DNA of 64,000 nt from Streptomyces sp. NBC_01210. GTDB taxonomy: Bacteria; Actinomycetota; Actinomycetes; Streptomycetales; Streptomycetaceae. Positions 25,852 to 34,290 of this stretch are shown piece by piece. The first letter of the stretch is position 1; each line of letters starts with the position of its first letter. The stretch spans positions 930,001-994,000 of the forward strand of contig NZ_CP108549.1 of NCBI RefSeq assembly GCF_036010325.1, written 5' to 3'. Position numbers and translations under genes: made by a program. The notes under the pieces were generated by a model. That model was given only the letters and a program-made list of their open reading frames with translations, was not told the DNA's origin and did not search any database.

Positions 25852-26651
25852 TCCTTCAGTTCGAGTACGCCGGAGACTCCGCCGCCCGGGCCGCGGCGCC
25901 CCGCCCCGAGCGCGGCGTCGTCGGCTATGCGTCCGTCGAAGAAGCTGATGACCCGGTCGGCAGCGCTGGCCATCCGGGCGTCATGGGTGACCAGCAGGAT
26001 GGTCTGTCCGCGCTGGTGGAATCGGGAGAGCAGCCGGAGCACTTCCCGGGTGCCCCTGCTGTCCAGACTGCCGGCCGGTTCATCGGCGAGCAGCAGCGCG
26101 GGATGGTTCACCAGCGCCCTGGCCAGGGCAACGCGCTGCTGCTCGCCGCCGGAGAGCTCGCCCGGCATGGACCGCTCCCTGCCTTCGAGGCCGAGTTCGG
26201 CGAGCAGTTCGGCCCGGCTGTCCCGGGCTGCCCTGGGTGAGGCGCCGGCGAGCAGCGCGGGCAGTTCGACGTTGTCGGCGACGGTGAGATCGGAGACCAG
26301 GTTGAAGAACTGGAACACGATGCCGATGCTCCGGCGGCGCAGCACCGCCCAGCGGGCCTCGCGATACTCGTCCACCCGGCGGCCGTCGAGCCAGAGACGG
26401 CCGCTGTCGGGCCGCTGGAGTCCGCCGATCAGATGCAGCAGTGTGGACTTGCCGGCGCCGGAGGGCCCGGTGACGGCGACGAATTCCCCGGGCTGGACGG
26501 TGAGATCCACTCCGCGTACGGCTTCCACGGGTGACCCTTCGCCGCGATGGGTCTTGGTCAGGCCCTCGGCGCGCACGATCGGCACCGTGTCTCCCCGACC
26601 GGTTGCGGGTCCGGACTCGCCCAGCACGGCAGGAGCGGCGTCGTCGCTCAT
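25848..26651 (-). CDS. ABC transporter ATP-binding protein (LolD/MacB type)
   Basis: A 267-residue ATPase with Walker A GPSGAGKST (62-70), Q-loop FQFFNLVS, signature LSGGEQQRVALARAL, Walker B ALLLADEP and the switch THD. The pattern 'GSLDS' after Walker B is typical of the LolD/MacB/FtsE group that partners FtsX-type permeases. It overlaps both neighbours: PadR upstream (26648-26651) and the permease downstream (25848-25851). It supplies ATP hydrolysis for the exporter. Confidence 0.95.
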   Translation of the reverse strand: MSDDAAPAVLGESGPATGRGDTVPIVRAEGLTKTHRGEGSPVEAVRGVDLTVQPGEFVAVTGPSGAGKSTLLHLIGGLQRPDSGRLWLDGRRVDEYREARWAVLRRRSIGIVFQFFNLVSDLTVADNVELPALLAGASPRAARDSRAELLAELGLEGRERSMPGELSGGEQQRVALARALVNHPALLLADEPAGSLDSRGTREVLRLLSRFHQRGQTILLVTHDARMASAADRVISFFDGRIADDAALGAGRRGPGGGVSGVLELKE

Positions 26652-27154
26652 TCCAGCTCCTCCTGACAGCGTTCCAGCCAGTCGAGGTCGGCCTGCAGAT
26701 GCAGCATCGCGCCTTCGATCAGTAGCTGGGAGACCCTGTTGTTCCGGTCCTCGGATGCGGCCAGCTTCGACAGATCACGCATGGTGTTCAGATACTGCCG
26801 CCGCTGTTTGTTGATCAGGGTGACCGGGTCGGCCAGCCCGGACTCCGGGGCGAGGGCGATCTTCATGAAGAACTCGTCCCTTACCCGCGGCTCGTCCGTG
26901 GTCTCGTCGAACCAGGCGAGCACGGCCTCACGCCCGGCATCGGTGAGCCGGTACGTACGCTTGTTGGGCCTGCCCGACTGCTCGACGTCCTCGCCGGCGA
27001 TCAGACCGACCTTTTCCAGCCGCCCGAGGGTGACGTAGATCTGGCCGACGTTCGGCTGAGGGTACGCGGCGCCCAGGAGCTTCTCAAGGTCCTGCTTGAG
27101 CTCGTAACCGTGCGCCGGGCCACGGGAGAGGAGTGCCAGGAGCGGCAGCCGCAC
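26648..27154 (-). CDS. PadR-family transcriptional regulator
   Basis: A 168-residue regulator with the PadR winged helix at the N-terminus (LLALLSRGPAHGYELKQDLEKLL, quoted as LLALLSRGPAHGYEL then KQDLEKLL; next PNVGQIYVTLGRLEKVGLI) and the C-terminal helical dimerisation arm (about 85-168). The start is GTG 27154 behind a purine-rich GGAGGGAGGGGAG. As the first gene of the exporter operon it probably represses that operon and is relieved by the exported compound. It is divergent from the orphan binding protein, with about 170 bp between them. Confidence 0.92.
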   Translation of the reverse strand: MRLPLLALLSRGPAHGYELKQDLEKLLGAAYPQPNVGQIYVTLGRLEKVGLIAGEDVEQSGRPNKRTYRLTDAGREAVLAWFDETTDEPRVRDEFFMKIALAPESGLADPVTLINKQRRQYLNTMRDLSKLAASEDRNNRVSQLLIEGAMLHLQADLDWLERCQEELE

Positions 27155-27321
27155 GCGCTCCCCTCCCTCCCGCTCCGTAGTTTCTTGTTGGCTCGGATAC
27201 GGGCTGTGGTTCGCGCCACCCGCCTTCTCCGCCTGGACATCTAGTATCGCCCATGCCTAACGGGTATACATAGGCCACATGGGACGGCGGCGCAGCCGGA
27301 TCGGTGCACTGGGAGGAACCT

Positions 27322-28593
27322 ATGCGGTGGATGCACGCCGCGGGTAGGGGGCTTCTGGTTGTCGCGGTGCTGCTCGCGGGTTACGCGGGCTTCGCCACCC
27401 AGCCCGGTGCCGGCGACCCCAAGGGCCGCGGCCCCATGACGCTGGTGACCGCGGGCGATCTCACCGACTATCTCGGTCCGCTGCTGGACGACTGGAATCG
27501 CAGCCGTCCGAAGGAGAAGGTCACGCTCGTCGAGCTGCCCGACTCGGCGGACGAGACCCGGGCCCAGATGATCAGCGAACTGCGGTCCGGCAGCGACCGG
27601 TTCGATGTACTGAACATCGATGTGGCCTGGACCTCCGAGTTCGCGGCGGCCGGCATGATCTCGCCGCTGCGGCCGGGCCGGTTCCCGCTGAACACCTTCC
27701 TGGCGCCCGTGGTGGACACCGCAACTTTCGACGGCCGCCTGTACGCGGTTCCGTATGTCACCAACGCCGGCTTGCTGTACTACCGCAAGGACATCCTGGA
27801 GCGGGCGGGCGAACGGCCGCCGCGCACCTGGGCGGAGCTGGCCCGGCTTGCCCGGACGATCGCTCCCCAGTACGGCATGGACGGCTACGCCGGTCAGTTC
27901 CTGCCGTACGAAGGACTGACGGTCAACGCCACCGAAGCCGTGCACTCGGCGGGCGGCTCGATCCTGCGGGACGACGGCGCGCTGGTGACCGTGGACTCGG
28001 CCGCGGCCCGTGCCGGACTCGAGTTCCTGGCGGGCGGAGTGCGGGAGGGCTGGATCTCCCCCAAGGCCCGCGGGTACAAGGAGGAGGAGTCCCGGCAGGC
28101 GTTCCAGGACGGCCGGCTGCTCTTCCTGCGGAACTGGCCCTATGTGTATGCGATGGCCAACGCCAAGGGGTCGAAGGTGGCCGGCAAGTTCGGCGCCGTG
28201 CCGCTGCCGGGACCGTCCGGGCCGGGCACCAGTGTGCTGGGCGGCTCCAATCTCGCGGTCAGCAGCCACTCCCGGCATCCGGAGTCGGCCGCCGATCTGA
28301 TCGCCTATCTCACCAGCGAGCGCGTCCAGCGGCAGGTGCTCACCAAGGGCTCGCTGCCGCCGGTGCGCGCCTCGTTGTACGAGGACCCGGCTCTGATCCG
28401 GGCCTACCCGTATCTGCCGACGCTTCGGCAGAGCGTGCTGGCGGCCGAGCCGCGCCCCAAGAGCCCCCGGTACGACCAGGTGAGTCTCGCCGTGCAGGCC
28501 GTCGTACAGGACGTCATGGCGCTGCGGCAGACGCCGCAGCAGGCCGTGGCCCGGCTGTCCCGCGAGCTGGGATCGATCTCCCGCAAGGGCTGA
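27322..28593 (+). CDS. Orphan extracellular sugar-binding protein
   Basis: A 423-residue family 1 solute-binding protein; the start at ATG 27322 has GGGAGGA six bases upstream. The N-terminal hydrophobic segment (GLLVVAVLLAGYAGFA) has no lipobox cysteine, so it is either secreted or held by an uncleaved signal anchor, unlike the other binding proteins in the window. The body has typical elements (RFDVLNIDVAWTSEFAAAG, VPYVTNAGLLYYRKD, AFQDGRLLFLRNWPY). From these it resembles trehalose/maltose-type binding proteins. No permease or ATPase gene is beside it; it may feed the alpha-glucoside importer downstream or an unlinked one, or act as a sensor. Confidence 0.85.
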   Translation: MRWMHAAGRGLLVVAVLLAGYAGFATQPGAGDPKGRGPMTLVTAGDLTDYLGPLLDDWNRSRPKEKVTLVELPDSADETRAQMISELRSGSDRFDVLNIDVAWTSEFAAAGMISPLRPGRFPLNTFLAPVVDTATFDGRLYAVPYVTNAGLLYYRKDILERAGERPPRTWAELARLARTIAPQYGMDGYAGQFLPYEGLTVNATEAVHSAGGSILRDDGALVTVDSAAARAGLEFLAGGVREGWISPKARGYKEEESRQAFQDGRLLFLRNWPYVYAMANAKGSKVAGKFGAVPLPGPSGPGTSVLGGSNLAVSSHSRHPESAADLIAYLTSERVQRQVLTKGSLPPVRASLYEDPALIRAYPYLPTLRQSVLAAEPRPKSPRYDQVSLAVQAVVQDVMALRQTPQQAVARLSRELGSISRKG

Positions 28594-28620
28594 ATCTGCG
28601 CACTCCTTCACACCGGTCAC

Positions 28621-28736
28621 TACTTACATGTTAAGTACTGACCGATTTTTGCATACCCCCAAATTCTCGGGCATATCCGGCAGATTTTCACCGCATCGTT
28701 GACACCTTCCCGTCACCGCTACTTAACATGCATGCA
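28621..28736 (+). promoter_or_regulatory. Alpha-glucoside operon promoter with paired TACTTA(A)CATG operators
   Basis: TACTTACATGTTAAGTA (28621-28637) is an inverted repeat with six-base arms. Read on the other strand it begins TACTTAACATG, and exactly that 11-mer returns at 28720-28730. The second copy overlaps the -10 region expected from TTGACA at 28699-28704. The arrangement suggests repression of the GH13-importer operon, perhaps by a GntR- or LacI-type protein encoded elsewhere. The start codon is at 28794. Confidence 0.5.
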
Positions 28737-28793
28737 TAACAGCGCACCCGCTCTGGGGCGCTCTCGCATCCAGCAGGAACAGGTCAACGCGAG

Positions 28794-30473
28794 ATGTTCA
28801 CAGCTCTTCCGGCCGCCCTCGGCCAGCCCTCCCGCACCACCACCGCCCCCGCCTGGTGGCGCGACGCGGTGATCTACCAGGTCTACGTCCGCAGCTTCCT
28901 CGACAGCACCGGGGACGGCATCGGTGACCTGGCCGGCGTACGGGCCGGGCTTCCGTACTTGAGGAAGCTCGGTGTCGACGGCATCTGGCTCAGCCCGTTC
29001 TATCCGTCGCCCCAGCACGACCACGGCTATGACGTCGCCGACTACCGCGATGTCGACCCCGTCTACGGCGACCTGGCCGAATTCGACCTGCTGATGGCCG
29101 ACGCCCGCCGACTGGGGCTCAAGCTGCTGCTCGACATCGTCCCCAACCACTGCTCCAGCGAGCACCCGTGGTTCGGTGAGGCGCTCGCCGCCGGTCCCGG
29201 CAGCGCCGCCCGCACCCGGTTCCACTTCGCCGACGGCCGCGGCCCGGACGGCGCGGAGCCGCCCAACAACTGGCGGGCGATGTTCGGCGGCCCCGCCTGG
29301 AGCCGGATCACCGAAGCCGACGGCACCCCCGGGCAGTGGTATCTGCACCTGTTCACTCCGCAGCAGCCCGACCTGAACTGGCGCAACCCCGAGGTCGGCG
29401 ACTCCTTCGAGCAGGTGCTCCGCTTCTGGCTGGACCGGGGCGTGGACGGCTTCCGTATCGATGTCGCCGCCGGCCTCTTCAAGCACCCGGAGCTGCCCGA
29501 CTCGGCCGACCCCGCCGCCGACGAGCGCTCCCGGGACTCGGTGAACCCGCTGGCCTGGAACCAGCCCGAGGTCCACGAGGTGTGGCGGCGCTGGCGCTCG
29601 GTCTGCGAGGAGTACACGGCGCGGGACGGCAACGAGCGGCTGCTGGTCGGCGAGGTCTCCGTACCGACCGCGCGCGAACACGCGGAGTATGTACGGCCCG
29701 ACGAGCTGCACCAGGCCTTTTTCTTCGATCTGCTCAGCGCCCCCTGGGATGCCGACGCCTTCCGGACCACCATCACGGAGGCGATACGCGACATCGCGGG
29801 AACCGGCTCCACCGTCACCTGGGTGCTCAACAACCACGACCAGGTCCGCACGGTCACCCGTTACGCGGGTGAGCCCGGCGTGGAGGCCAGTGGGCTGGGT
29901 GCGGCTCGTGCCCGCGCCGCCGCACTGCTGATGCTGGCGCTGCCCGGTGCCGCGTACGTCTATCAGGGCGAGGAGCTCGGCCTCCCGGAGGTCCTGGACC
30001 TGCCGGACGATGTGCTCACCGACCCCATCTTCCACCGCACGGGCAGCCGTAAGCGCATCAGGGACGGCTGCCGGGTACCGCTGCCGTGGTCAGGTCACGC
30101 CTCCCCGTTCGGCTTCAGCCAGGGCGCGGCCGGAGCCAGGCCCTGGCTGCCACAGCCCGAGTGGTTCGCCGAACACGCCACCGACCGGGCGCTGGCCGAC
30201 ACCCGCTCCTTCTGGCACCTCTACCGCGAAGGGCTCCAGCTCCGTCGCAGTCTTCCCCAGCTGGGCGAGGGCAGCCTGCGCTGGCTGGAGTCGCCGCCAC
30301 AGGTCCTCGCCATGGTCCGGGGCGACGGCCTGATCTGCGCGGTCAACTTCGGCACCGAACCCGTCGCCGCGCCGGTCGCCGGTACTCCTCTCCTCTCCAG
30401 CGGCCCCTGCCCGGACGGTGTGCTCCCCGGAGCGACCGCCGCGTGGTGGACGGGCGACTGCCCCACCCCCTGA
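28794..30473 (+). CDS. Alpha-glucosidase/alpha-amylase family GH13
   Basis: A 559-residue cytoplasmic GH13 enzyme. Catalytic residues are in their family motifs: nucleophile Asp223 (VDGFRIDVAAG), acid/base Glu287 (LLVGEVS) and the stabilising Asp349 (VLNNHDQ). The first conserved region (DIVPNHCSSEHPWF) and DGIWLSPFYPSPQHDHGYDV are also intact. The 'QPDLNWRNPEV' segment before the nucleophile is typical of exo-acting oligosaccharide alpha-glucosidases (subfamily 30-like). It probably splits maltose, sucrose-like or other alpha-glucosides taken up by the importer encoded immediately downstream (37 bp gap). First gene of the operon. Confidence 0.93.
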   Translation: MFTALPAALGQPSRTTTAPAWWRDAVIYQVYVRSFLDSTGDGIGDLAGVRAGLPYLRKLGVDGIWLSPFYPSPQHDHGYDVADYRDVDPVYGDLAEFDLLMADARRLGLKLLLDIVPNHCSSEHPWFGEALAAGPGSAARTRFHFADGRGPDGAEPPNNWRAMFGGPAWSRITEADGTPGQWYLHLFTPQQPDLNWRNPEVGDSFEQVLRFWLDRGVDGFRIDVAAGLFKHPELPDSADPAADERSRDSVNPLAWNQPEVHEVWRRWRSVCEEYTARDGNERLLVGEVSVPTAREHAEYVRPDELHQAFFFDLLSAPWDADAFRTTITEAIRDIAGTGSTVTWVLNNHDQVRTVTRYAGEPGVEASGLGAARARAAALLMLALPGAAYVYQGEELGLPEVLDLPDDVLTDPIFHRTGSRKRIRDGCRVPLPWSGHASPFGFSQGAAGARPWLPQPEWFAEHATDRALADTRSFWHLYREGLQLRRSLPQLGEGSLRWLESPPQVLAMVRGDGLICAVNFGTEPVAAPVAGTPLLSSGPCPDGVLPGATAAWWTGDCPTP

Positions 30474-30510
30474 ACTCCCCGATCCCCACCCTCTTGGAAG
30501 GACTGTCACC

Positions 30511-31839
30511 ATGCGACGACTCTCAACGAACCGGCGGACAGCTGCGGCCGCCTCCACGGCACTCGCCCTCGCCCTCGGTGCGACGGCCTGCGGCGGCTCG
30601 ACCGGCCCGGCGAGCGGCAAGGAGCTCAGCGGCCAGACCGTGACCGTGGCCGGTGTCTGGACCGGCAGCGAGCAGAAGAACTTCCGCAAGGTGCTGGACG
30701 CGTTCACCGAACAGACCGGCGCCAAGACGGTCTTCGTGCCCACCGGTGACAATGTCTCCACCTTCGTCGGCAGCAAGATCGAGGGCGGCAACGCCCCGGA
30801 CGTGGCCATGGTGCCTCAGGTCGGCGTACTCCAGCAGTTCGCCAAGGAGGGCTGGCTCGCACCCCTGTCGCAGAAGACCGCGACGACCGCCGGCGCCAAC
30901 CTCGCCGAGGTGTGGAAGAACTACGGCACCGTCAACAAGACCTACTACGGCCTCTACTTCAAGGCGGCCCACAAGTCGACCGTCTGGTACAGCCCGAGCG
31001 CGTTCGAGCAGGCCGGAGTCACGGAGCCCAAGAGCTACCCGGACATGCTCAAGGCGGGCCGTACGCTCGCCGACTCGGGACTCCCGGGCTTCTCCGTCGC
31101 CGGTGAGGACGGCTGGACCCTCACCGACTGGTTCGAGAACATCTACCTCTCGCAGGCGGGCCCTGCGAAGTACGACCAGCTGGCCGCCCACAGTCTGCCG
31201 TGGACCGACGCCAGCGTGGTCAAGGCACTCACCACGCTCGGCGAGGTCTTCAAGGACAAGCAGCTCGTCGCGGGCGGCTCCGCAGGAGCGCTGCGCACCG
31301 ACTTCCCGGGCTCGATCGAGCAGGTCTTCGGACCCGAGCCCAAGGCCGGCATGGTCTACGAGGGCGACTTCGTCGGCGGTATGGCCAAGGACAACTTCGG
31401 CCGCAAGCTCGGCGAGGACGCCAAGTTCTTCCCCTTCCCCGGGGTCGACAGCGGCAAAGCACCGGTGGTGAGCGGCGGCGACGCAGCCGTGGTGCTCAAG
31501 GACGGCAAGAACCAGAAGGGGGCGCAGCGGCTGCTGGAGTTCCTGGCCACTCCGGAAGCGGCTGCGGTCTGGGCCGGCGCGGGCGGCTTCGTCTCCCCCA
31601 ACAAGGACGTGAAGCCCGCCTCGTACGCCGACGACACCACCCGTGCCACGGCCAAGTCACTGGTCGAGGCAGGTGACTCGGTCCGCTTCGACATGTCCGA
31701 CCAGGCTCCGGCCGCATTCGGCGGAACCAAGGGTGTGGGCGAGTGGAAGCTCCTCCAGGACTTCCTGCGCGACCCCTCGGACCCGAAGGGCACCGCGGCC
31801 AAGCTCGAAGCCGCGGCCGCCAAGGCGTACCGGAACTGA
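30511..31839 (+). CDS. Alpha-glucoside-binding lipoprotein (AglE-like)
   Basis: A 442-residue binding protein. ATG 30511 is preceded by GGAAGGA at eight bases. The signal peptide ends in the lipobox ATAC with Cys27. Typical elements include TVTVAGVWTGSEQKNF, NAPDVAMVPQVGVLQQFA and GDFVGGMAKDNFG. It collects alpha-glucosides for the two permeases that follow; gene order GH13, binding protein, permease, permease resembles known agl-type loci. The 11-bp gap to the next gene indicates co-transcription. Confidence 0.9.
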   Translation: MRRLSTNRRTAAAASTALALALGATACGGSTGPASGKELSGQTVTVAGVWTGSEQKNFRKVLDAFTEQTGAKTVFVPTGDNVSTFVGSKIEGGNAPDVAMVPQVGVLQQFAKEGWLAPLSQKTATTAGANLAEVWKNYGTVNKTYYGLYFKAAHKSTVWYSPSAFEQAGVTEPKSYPDMLKAGRTLADSGLPGFSVAGEDGWTLTDWFENIYLSQAGPAKYDQLAAHSLPWTDASVVKALTTLGEVFKDKQLVAGGSAGALRTDFPGSIEQVFGPEPKAGMVYEGDFVGGMAKDNFGRKLGEDAKFFPFPGVDSGKAPVVSGGDAAVVLKDGKNQKGAQRLLEFLATPEAAAVWAGAGGFVSPNKDVKPASYADDTTRATAKSLVEAGDSVRFDMSDQAPAAFGGTKGVGEWKLLQDFLRDPSDPKGTAAKLEAAAAKAYRN

Positions 31840-31850
31840 GGTCGCACTCC

Positions 31851-33194
31851 ATGGCTGTCACTGTCACCAAATCCGGGCACGCCGCCACCCCGCGGCGGCG
31901 TGCCCAGCGCAGGAAGCGGAACATCGCGGTGGTGTTCGTCCTGCCCGCCCTGCTGCTGCTCGGCGCGCTGGTCGTCTACCCGGTGCTGTTCTCCGCCGGC
32001 CGCAGTCTCTTCGACGCGAGCGGTGATCGCTTCGTCGGCGGCGACAACTACGCCGAGATATTCAGCGACCCCGCGACGCTCAAAGCGATCCGCAACAGCA
32101 CCATCTGGGTGGTCGTGGCTCCGGTTCTGCTGACCGGTCTCGGCCTGGTACTCGCCGTGCTCACCGAGAAGGTGCGCTGGGCCACCGCCTTCAAGCTGGT
32201 GCTCTTCCTGCCCATGGCCGTGTCGTTCCTCGCCGCCGGCATCATCTTCCGGCTCGTCTACGAGGAGGACCCGGACCGGGGCGTGCTCAACGCCGTGGCC
32301 GTCGGCGTACACGACGCCTTCGACGACCGCTCCGCCTACCCCACCGCCAGGGCCCGCGAGAACCAGGGCCTGGCCAGGGACCCGGGCGGAACGTACCGCA
32401 CGGCCGACGCGGTCGGCTCCGGGAAGTCGATCAGTCTCGGCTTCGTCGGAGTGGCACCGGACAAGATGCCGGCAGAGGCCCGGCCCGCACATGCCGCGTC
32501 CTTGGCCGCGGCCGCCGCGGACGAGGTCAGGGGCGTCGTCTACCTCGACTTCACCCCCGGCGGCGGCGGTACGCCGGGCAAGGTCGACCCGGCCGAGAAG
32601 GGCCTGCCGGGGATGTCGGTGGAGGCGGTACGGGACGGAAAGGTGGCGGCCACGGCCACCACCGCTGCGGACGGCTCGTTCAACTTCCGCGGCCTGGAAG
32701 CCGGTTCGTACACCGTCCGGCTTCCGGCGGAGAACTTCGCGGCACCCTACCAAGGCATTTCCTGGCTCGGCCCGGCGCTGGTGACCCCGGCCATCATCGG
32801 CGCCTATCTGTGGATCTGGACCGGATTCTCGATGGTGCTGATCGCAGCAGGGCTCGCTGCTCTCCCCCGGGACTCGCTGGAGGCGGCCCGGATGGACGGC
32901 GCCAACGAGTGGCAGATTTTCCGGAAGATCACGGTGCCACTGCTCACTCCGGTTCTGACGGTGGTCTTCGTGACCCTGGTGATCAATGTGATGAAGGTCT
33001 TCGACCTCGTCTACATCATCGCGCCGGGACCGGTCCAGGAAGAGGCCAATGTGCTGGCGACCCGGATGTGGCTGGTGTCCTTCGGCGGCGGCAACAACCA
33101 GGGACTCGGCAGCGCCTTGAGCGTGCTGCTGCTGCTTCTGGTCGTGCCCGCCATGATCTTCAATGTCCGGCGCTTCCGAAGGAGCGGAAAATGA
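31851..33194 (+). CDS. CUT1 ABC permease with inserted CnaB-like domain (AglF-like)
   Basis: A 447-residue permease, about 130 longer than usual. Helices occupy roughly 25-145; then a hydrophilic insert (about 145-302) interrupts the extracytoplasmic loop between RGVLNAVAVG and WLGPALVTPAIIGAYLW, after which the remaining helices and the ATPase-contact loop LPRDSLEAARMDGANEW follow. The insert's second half (GLPGMSVEAVRDGKV ... ADGSFNFRGLEAGSYTVRLP) has the repeat pattern of a CnaB / carboxypeptidase-regulatory-like beta-sandwich. Position recalls the P2 loop of E. coli MalF, which contacts the binding protein, but the fold looks unrelated. Start ATG 31851; stop overlaps the next start by ATGA. 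No ATPase gene is linked. Confidence 0.9.
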   Translation: MAVTVTKSGHAATPRRRAQRRKRNIAVVFVLPALLLLGALVVYPVLFSAGRSLFDASGDRFVGGDNYAEIFSDPATLKAIRNSTIWVVVAPVLLTGLGLVLAVLTEKVRWATAFKLVLFLPMAVSFLAAGIIFRLVYEEDPDRGVLNAVAVGVHDAFDDRSAYPTARARENQGLARDPGGTYRTADAVGSGKSISLGFVGVAPDKMPAEARPAHAASLAAAAADEVRGVVYLDFTPGGGGTPGKVDPAEKGLPGMSVEAVRDGKVAATATTAADGSFNFRGLEAGSYTVRLPAENFAAPYQGISWLGPALVTPAIIGAYLWIWTGFSMVLIAAGLAALPRDSLEAARMDGANEWQIFRKITVPLLTPVLTVVFVTLVINVMKVFDLVYIIAPGPVQEEANVLATRMWLVSFGGGNNQGLGSALSVLLLLLVVPAMIFNVRRFRRSGK

Positions 33195-34129
33195 GCGGCC
33201 ACAGCACCATCGAGCGCAATTCGTCCCCGCGAACGGCCGCGACCTCCGCCCACCTCGCCACTCTGCCGCGGCGCCCGCGCCCGCGTCCGCTGAGCCGGCT
33301 GAGCACCTGGTTCGGCAACGGACTGGTCCAGGCCGTCCTGATCGTGGTCGCACTTGTCTGGATCACCCCGCTGGCCGGGCTGTTCCTCTCCTCGATGCGC
33401 TCCGAGCAGGACAACGCGACCGAGGGCTGGTGGACGGCGCTGACCGACCCCGGGCAGCTGTCCCTCGACAACTACACCGCCCTGTTCGAGAACTCCGGTA
33501 TCACGCAGGCCTTCTGGAACACCGTGCTGATCTCGGTGCCGGCCACCGCGCTGGTCGTCGGAATCGCGGCGCTGGCCGGATACGCCTTCGCCTGGCTGGA
33601 GTTCCCTGGCCGCGATGCGATCTTCCTGGTGGTCGTGGGCCTCCTCGTGGTGCCCGTCCAGATCGGGCTGCTGCCGGTGGCCAAACTGTTCGGCGCCGTC
33701 GGGCTGTTCGGCACGATTCCGGGTGTGATCCTCTTCCATGTCGCGTACGGACTGCCCTTCGCGATCTTCCTGCTGCGTAACTACTTCGCCGAGATCCCGC
33801 GCGAAATGCTGGAGGCCGCGCGGATGGACGGCGGCAGCGAATGGCGGATCTTCTCCCGGCTGATCCTTCCACTCGGACGGCCGGCGCTGGCCAGCCTGGC
33901 CATCTTCCAGTTCCTCTGGGTCTGGAACGACATGCTGGTCGCACTGCTCTTCGCGGACAGCGAGTCCCAGCCGCTCACGGTCGCCCTCCAGTCCGAGATG
34001 CGGCAGTTCGGCAGCAATATCGAGGTATTGGCGCCGGGCGCCTTCCTCTCGCTGGTGGTGCCGCTGGTCGTCTTCTTCGCCTTCCAGCGGCACTTCGTCC
34101 AGGGAGTGATGGCGGGCTCCGTCAAATAG
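33191..34129 (+). CDS. CUT1 ABC permease (AglG-like)
   Basis: A 312-residue MalG-type permease. A polar, Arg/Pro-rich N-terminus (1-45) is followed by six helices; the cytoplasmic contact loop is IPREMLEAARMDGGSEWRIF and the C-terminus ends QRHFVQGVMAGSVK as in its family. The ATG overlaps the stop of the preceding permease, so the two halves of the channel are translated together. It is the last gene of the alpha-glucoside operon, followed by a clear terminator hairpin. MsiK or an equivalent shared ATPase is needed. Confidence 0.92.
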   Translation: MSGHSTIERNSSPRTAATSAHLATLPRRPRPRPLSRLSTWFGNGLVQAVLIVVALVWITPLAGLFLSSMRSEQDNATEGWWTALTDPGQLSLDNYTALFENSGITQAFWNTVLISVPATALVVGIAALAGYAFAWLEFPGRDAIFLVVVGLLVVPVQIGLLPVAKLFGAVGLFGTIPGVILFHVAYGLPFAIFLLRNYFAEIPREMLEAARMDGGSEWRIFSRLILPLGRPALASLAIFQFLWVWNDMLVALLFADSESQPLTVALQSEMRQFGSNIEVLAPGAFLSLVVPLVVFFAFQRHFVQGVMAGSVK

Positions 34130-34164
34130 CCGGCGTACAAGTGGCCGACGTACGCATAGCCGAC

Positions 34165-34194
34165 GTGAAAGCCGGGTCCTGAACCCGGCTTCAC
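34165..34194 (+). terminator. Terminator of the alpha-glucoside operon
   Basis: GTGAAAGCCGGGT (34165-34177) pairs with ACCCGGCTTCAC (34183-34194) with one bulged A and a five-base loop CCTGA. It lies 36 bp after the permease stop and about 100 bp before the DUF1275 start. No U-tract follows. Confidence 0.75.
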
Positions 34195-34290
34195 TGCCGG
34201 GGTTCGGCCCACGGTTGGCGCAATGGTGCGGGCGGTGCCCGGCGGGTACGCACACTTGCCGGACACCGCCGCCGCAGCCGAGGAGCCGGC

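Noticed and set aside
34130..34180. Approximate 15-18-bp repeats around GCCGACGTAC
   Set aside because: Imperfect and partly explained by the adjacent terminator stem; not convincing as a separate element.
31356..34255. Long minus-strand frames opposite the alpha-glucoside permeases
   Set aside because: Products are His/Gln/Arg-rich without hydrophobic pattern; the plus strand encodes clear permeases.
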